Origin: Nanobdellota archaeon
Lineage (GTDB): Bacteria > Patescibacteriota > Minisyncoccia > UBA6257 > GWB1-50-10
Length of the DNA: 6,733 nt
Assembly (NCBI GenBank): GCA_030695805.1
Contig: JAUYPG010000081.1
Location: forward strand, 1-6,733
Direction: 5' to 3'
Position numbers and translations under genes: made by a program. Below are positions 4,722 through 6,733 of this stretch, piece by piece; position 1 is the stretch's first letter, and the number at the start of each line of letters is the position of its first letter. The notes beneath the pieces are model-generated. The model made no database searches, was not told the DNA's origin, and was given only the letters and a program-made list of their open reading frames with translations.

Positions 4722-6029
4722 ATGAATCCTGAAAAAAACGAAGAAAAAACGAATTCGAAAAAAGAAGCCGTATTTCAGAGCGTCCGGGGAATGCATGATA
4801 TTTTGCCGAAAGATGGAGCGGCATGGATGGACATGTGGAATGTCGGGCGCGAGATAAGCGAATTGCATGATTTTACGTTCATGGAAACACCGATTCTGGA
4901 GACCCTCGGGCTTTTCGAGGCCGGAGTCGGGAAGATGACGGACATCGTGGAGAAGGAGATGTTCGTATTTAAGACCAGGGGCAAGGAGGATGTGGCGCTC
5001 CGTCCGGAATGCACGGCCCCGATTATGCGGAGTTTTTTGCAAAATCATCTGGGGCATTTCGCCTCCCCGCTCAAGGTGTTTTACGCGGGTCCCATGTTTC
5101 GATACGAGCGTCCGCAGGCCGGGCGCTACAGGCAGTTCCATCAGTGGGGATTTGAGATCATCGGAGACGGGGATCCGTTTTATGACGCCGAGATTGTGCT
5201 CGCGACCCTGCATTTTCTCTCGGCCCTCGGGCTGAAAGAGCTTCGGGTGAAGATTAATACCGTGGGGTGCAGGGTGTGCCGTCCGACCTACCAGAAAAAA
5301 CTTCTTCAGCATTACAAAGCGAATAAAAAAGAGCTTTGCAAGGACTGCGCGCGAAGGTATGAAGAAAATCCTCTGCGGCTTTTGGACTGCAAGGCGCAGG
5401 AATGTCGGGAACTCCTCTCCGGGGCTCCGATCATCCTCGATCATCTTTGTCAGGCCTGCAACGCGCATTTGCGGCAAGTGCTGGAATTTTTGGAGAACAA
5501 TATGGTTTTGTATGAACCAGATCCGCATCTTGTGCGGGGACTTGACTACTATTCCCGGACCGTATTTGAGGTTGTGGCCTCTGATAAGCCCGAGACGGCT
5601 CTCGCGGGCGGGGGAAGGTATGATTATCTCGCTGAATTTCTCGGCGCCGGAAGGAACGTTCCAGGCGTGGGGGTTTCGATCGGGATCGAGCGGGTTTTGG
5701 AGTATGCCGCGAGTAAAAAATTAAGTATTGGAAGAAAAGACAGGCCGAGCATTTTTTTCGTCGTCGTAGGCGAGGAGGCAAAAAAGAAAGGACTTTATCT
5801 TATTCAGAAGCTTCGCCTCGCGCGCGTGCGGACCCTCGAATCCGTGGGTAAAAAATCCCTGGAGAATCAGATGAGGGCCGCGAATAAGGCAAAAGCGAAG
5901 TTTGTTTTTATTTTCGGACAGCGCGAGTGTTTTGAAGAGACGATTATCATGAGGAATATGGATTCCGGGGCGCAGGAGACCATACCGCTTTCGCGTATGG
6001 TGGAAGAAGTGAAGAAGCGATTGCGTTAA
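4722..6029 (+). CDS. hisS: Histidyl-tRNA synthetase
   Basis: A 435-residue class II synthetase that attaches histidine to tRNA-His. Conserved parts in order: RGMHDILPKD near the N-terminus (22-31); motif 2, YAGPMFRYERPQAGRYRQF (121-139), followed by HQWGFEIIG; the histidine-binding LVRGLDYYSRTVFEV (270-284); motif 3 in GGGRYDYLAEFLG (296-308) and PGVGVSIGIERV (314-325); and the anticodon-binding domain (about 343-435). The insertion between motif 2 and the histidine loop carries four cysteine pairs (C183/C186, C206/C209, C223/C228, C243/C246), suggesting bound zinc. From memory, similar cysteine-rich insertions occur in other bacterial HisRS. The ATG at 4722 gives a charged tail of about 15 residues before the conserved region. 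There is no clear ribosome-binding site; translation may depend on read-in from lepB. Confidence 0.97.
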   Translation: MNPEKNEEKTNSKKEAVFQSVRGMHDILPKDGAAWMDMWNVGREISELHDFTFMETPILETLGLFEAGVGKMTDIVEKEMFVFKTRGKEDVALRPECTAPIMRSFLQNHLGHFASPLKVFYAGPMFRYERPQAGRYRQFHQWGFEIIGDGDPFYDAEIVLATLHFLSALGLKELRVKINTVGCRVCRPTYQKKLLQHYKANKKELCKDCARRYEENPLRLLDCKAQECRELLSGAPIILDHLCQACNAHLRQVLEFLENNMVLYEPDPHLVRGLDYYSRTVFEVVASDKPETALAGGGRYDYLAEFLGAGRNVPGVGVSIGIERVLEYAASKKLSIGRKDRPSIFFVVVGEEAKKKGLYLIQKLRLARVRTLESVGKKSLENQMRAANKAKAKFVFIFGQRECFEETIIMRNMDSGAQETIPLSRMVEEVKKRLR

Positions 6030-6033
6030 ATGT

Positions 6034-6137
6034 CTAATTACTAATATCTAATTTCTAATCAAGCACCAAATCCCAATGAAAAAAATTTGGTCATTTGGTC
6101 ATTGGAATTTGATTAGGTCAATTAGAAATTAGAAATT
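6034..6137. repeat. Long imperfect hairpin element between hisS and the HIT gene
   Basis: The core pairs 6067-6078 (caaatcccaatg) with 6100-6111, 12 bp with one mismatch; the loop contains an A-run and a second atttggtc copy (6093-6100). Outer arms pair CTAAT/CTAATTT units at 6034-6059 with ATTAG/AATTAG units at 6112-6132, with bulges. It starts 5 bp after the hisS stop and ends 2 bp before the HIT ATG, with ATTAGAAATTAGAAATT at 6121-6137. No T-tract marks it as a simple terminator. It may affect translation of the HIT gene by hiding its start. Confidence 0.7.
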
Positions 6138-6139
6138 TT

Positions 6140-6556
6140 ATGTCCGATTGTATATTTTGCAAAATAGCACATAAAGAAATCCCGTCCCATGCAATAGATG
6201 AGTCCGAGGAAGCGATAGCAATCCTCGATATTCATCCCCTGGCGCCCGGGCATACGATGGTTGTGCCGAAAACGCACGCGGAAACCATTCTCGAACTGCC
6301 GGACGAAAAAACAGGGCCCGTATTCCAACTGGTAAAAGAAGTGGTCAAAAAATTAAAAAAAGCCCTCTCGCCGGACGGCTTTACTTTAGGAATTAATCAT
6401 GGTACAAATGCAGGGCAGGTCGTTCCCCACCTTCATATCCACATTATTCCGAGATACAAGGGAGATGGGGGAGGAAATATACACAGCATTGTCAAAAATC
6501 CGCCGAAAGAATCGCTTGAAGAAATAAAACAGAAAATCCTAAACTCTAAATCCTAA
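6140..6556 (+). CDS. HIT-family (Hint-like) nucleotide hydrolase
   Basis: A 138-residue protein of the histidine triad superfamily; Hint-branch members hydrolyse AMP-linked substrates such as adenosine phosphoramidates or aminoacyl-adenylates. The signature HLHIHIIPRY is at 97-106, with H99 the expected nucleophile. C4 and C7 (CIFCKI) with H46 and H97 could form the zinc site found in many bacterial Hint proteins. LDIHPLAPGHTMVVPK (29-44) and GFTLGINHGTNAGQVVPH (80-97) are family-typical. The start at 6140 follows directly on the repeat element and has no ribosome-binding site. The last codons (CTA AAC TCT AAA TCC TAA) belong to the CTAAA-type arm of the next repeat, so the tail LNSKS looks repeat-derived. 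It lies between hisS and the bS21-like gene. The exact substrate cannot be read from sequence. Confidence 0.95.
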   Translation: MSDCIFCKIAHKEIPSHAIDESEEAIAILDIHPLAPGHTMVVPKTHAETILELPDEKTGPVFQLVKEVVKKLKKALSPDGFTLGINHGTNAGQVVPHLHIHIIPRYKGDGGGNIHSIVKNPPKESLEEIKQKILNSKS

Positions 6557-6673
6557 TCTCTAAACCGACCGAAGGTCGTCCTGAACGAAGTGAAGGAACC
6601 CCATGAGTTCCTTCGGGCTTCGCCCTCAGGATGACTGCTTCGCAGTCAGTTTAGAAATTAGAAATTAGAAATT
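6553..6673. repeat. Compound hairpin element with a CCTGAacGAAGtGAAGGA-type core
   Basis: The outer arms, 6553-6565 (ctaatctctaaac) and 6649-6661 (gtttagaaattag), pair with one mismatch. Inside are gacc-gaa-ggtc (6567-6577); a main inverted repeat with outer stem 6575-6584 / 6626-6635 and inner stem gaaggaac (6592-6599) / gttccttc (6607-6614); a small gggc-ttc-gccc hairpin (6615-6625); and gactgc-ttc-gcagtc (6633-6647). The right end is three tagaaat units (6651-6671). The core resembles the GTCATCCTGAGCGAAG-type repeat that I recall from many bacterial genomes, CPR included. It fills nearly the whole gap before the next gene and overlaps the last codon region of the HIT gene. Confidence 0.75.
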
Positions 6674-6681
6674 CAAAGCAT

Positions 6682-6733
6682 ATGCCCATCGAAGTAACAA
6701 GAAAAGACGGAGAAAATTCAGGATCGTTCCTGT
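6682..6733 (+). CDS. rpsU: Start of a probable ribosomal protein bS21 gene, cut by the window end
   Basis: Only 17 codons are present: MPIEVTRKDGENSGSFL. The short strand (IEVTRKDGE) followed by a serine-containing helix start (NSGSFL) fits the beginning of bS21, a small basic protein of the 30S subunit near the mRNA exit, where family members begin with patterns such as xxEVxxKxGExxES. No Shine-Dalgarno sequence is visible before the ATG, which lies 8 bp after the repeat element. So little is visible that another small protein cannot be excluded. Confidence 0.55.
   Translation, partial: MPIEVTRKDGENSGSFL

Noticed and set aside
4719..5528. Minus-strand frame of 269 codons opposite hisS
   Set aside because: hisS is unmistakable on the plus strand. 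The opposite frame results from its codon bias and has no motif or start signal.
6651..6671. Three tandem tagaaat units considered as a CRISPR or satellite array
   Set aside because: The units are 7 bp, contiguous and without spacers. They form one arm of a palindromic element.

Overview
The window most likely comes from a Patescibacteria (Candidate Phyla Radiation, probably Parcubacteria-like) genome. The reasons are short, compact genes, weak or absent Shine-Dalgarno sequences, candidate leaderless promoters, a type IV pilus gene in which PilM- and PilN-like parts are fused, and gaps filled with long palindromes. TAA, TAG and TGA all act as stops, and no gene needs TGA as a sense codon, so the recoded table of Gracilibacteria/Absconditabacteria does not apply. 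Lineage is inferred from gene style and context; no marker gene here proves it.

Layout: positions 1-186 are non-coding and hold a 29-bp palindrome followed by a good sigma70-type promoter. Next is a two-gene MNT nucleotidyltransferase / HEPN ribonuclease module (187-903), matching the MntA-HepT (type VII) toxin-antitoxin design with both signature motifs intact. A single-pass membrane protein of unknown function (930-1412) follows and ends at a double-hairpin terminator region (1434-1503). A small pilin/PilX-like membrane protein (1520-1945) is separated by a 77-bp imperfect palindrome from a long PilM-PilN-type fusion protein (2057-3544); these two look like part of a type IV pilus assembly locus. 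Peptidyl-tRNA hydrolase (pth) lies on the minus strand (3525-4085), its 3' end overlapping the pilus gene by 20 bp and its 5' end diverging from lepB. On the plus strand follow signal peptidase I (lepB), histidyl-tRNA synthetase (hisS), a HIT-family nucleotide hydrolase and the first 17 codons of what looks like ribosomal protein bS21.

Function: the right half is housekeeping (peptidyl-tRNA recycling, signal peptide removal, tRNA charging, nucleotide hydrolysis, translation). The middle is cell-envelope/pilus machinery. The left is a stress or defence-type toxin-antitoxin pair. The genes are ordinary; the more unusual content lies between them. There are five separate palindromic elements, two of which reach into the 3' end of a neighbouring gene and encode its last residues, and two of which carry the same 17-bp sequence just before a start codon.

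I saw no tRNA, rRNA, CRISPR array, transposase, integrase or riboswitch. Apart from the repeat elements, no stretch of more than about 190 bases lacks a gene.
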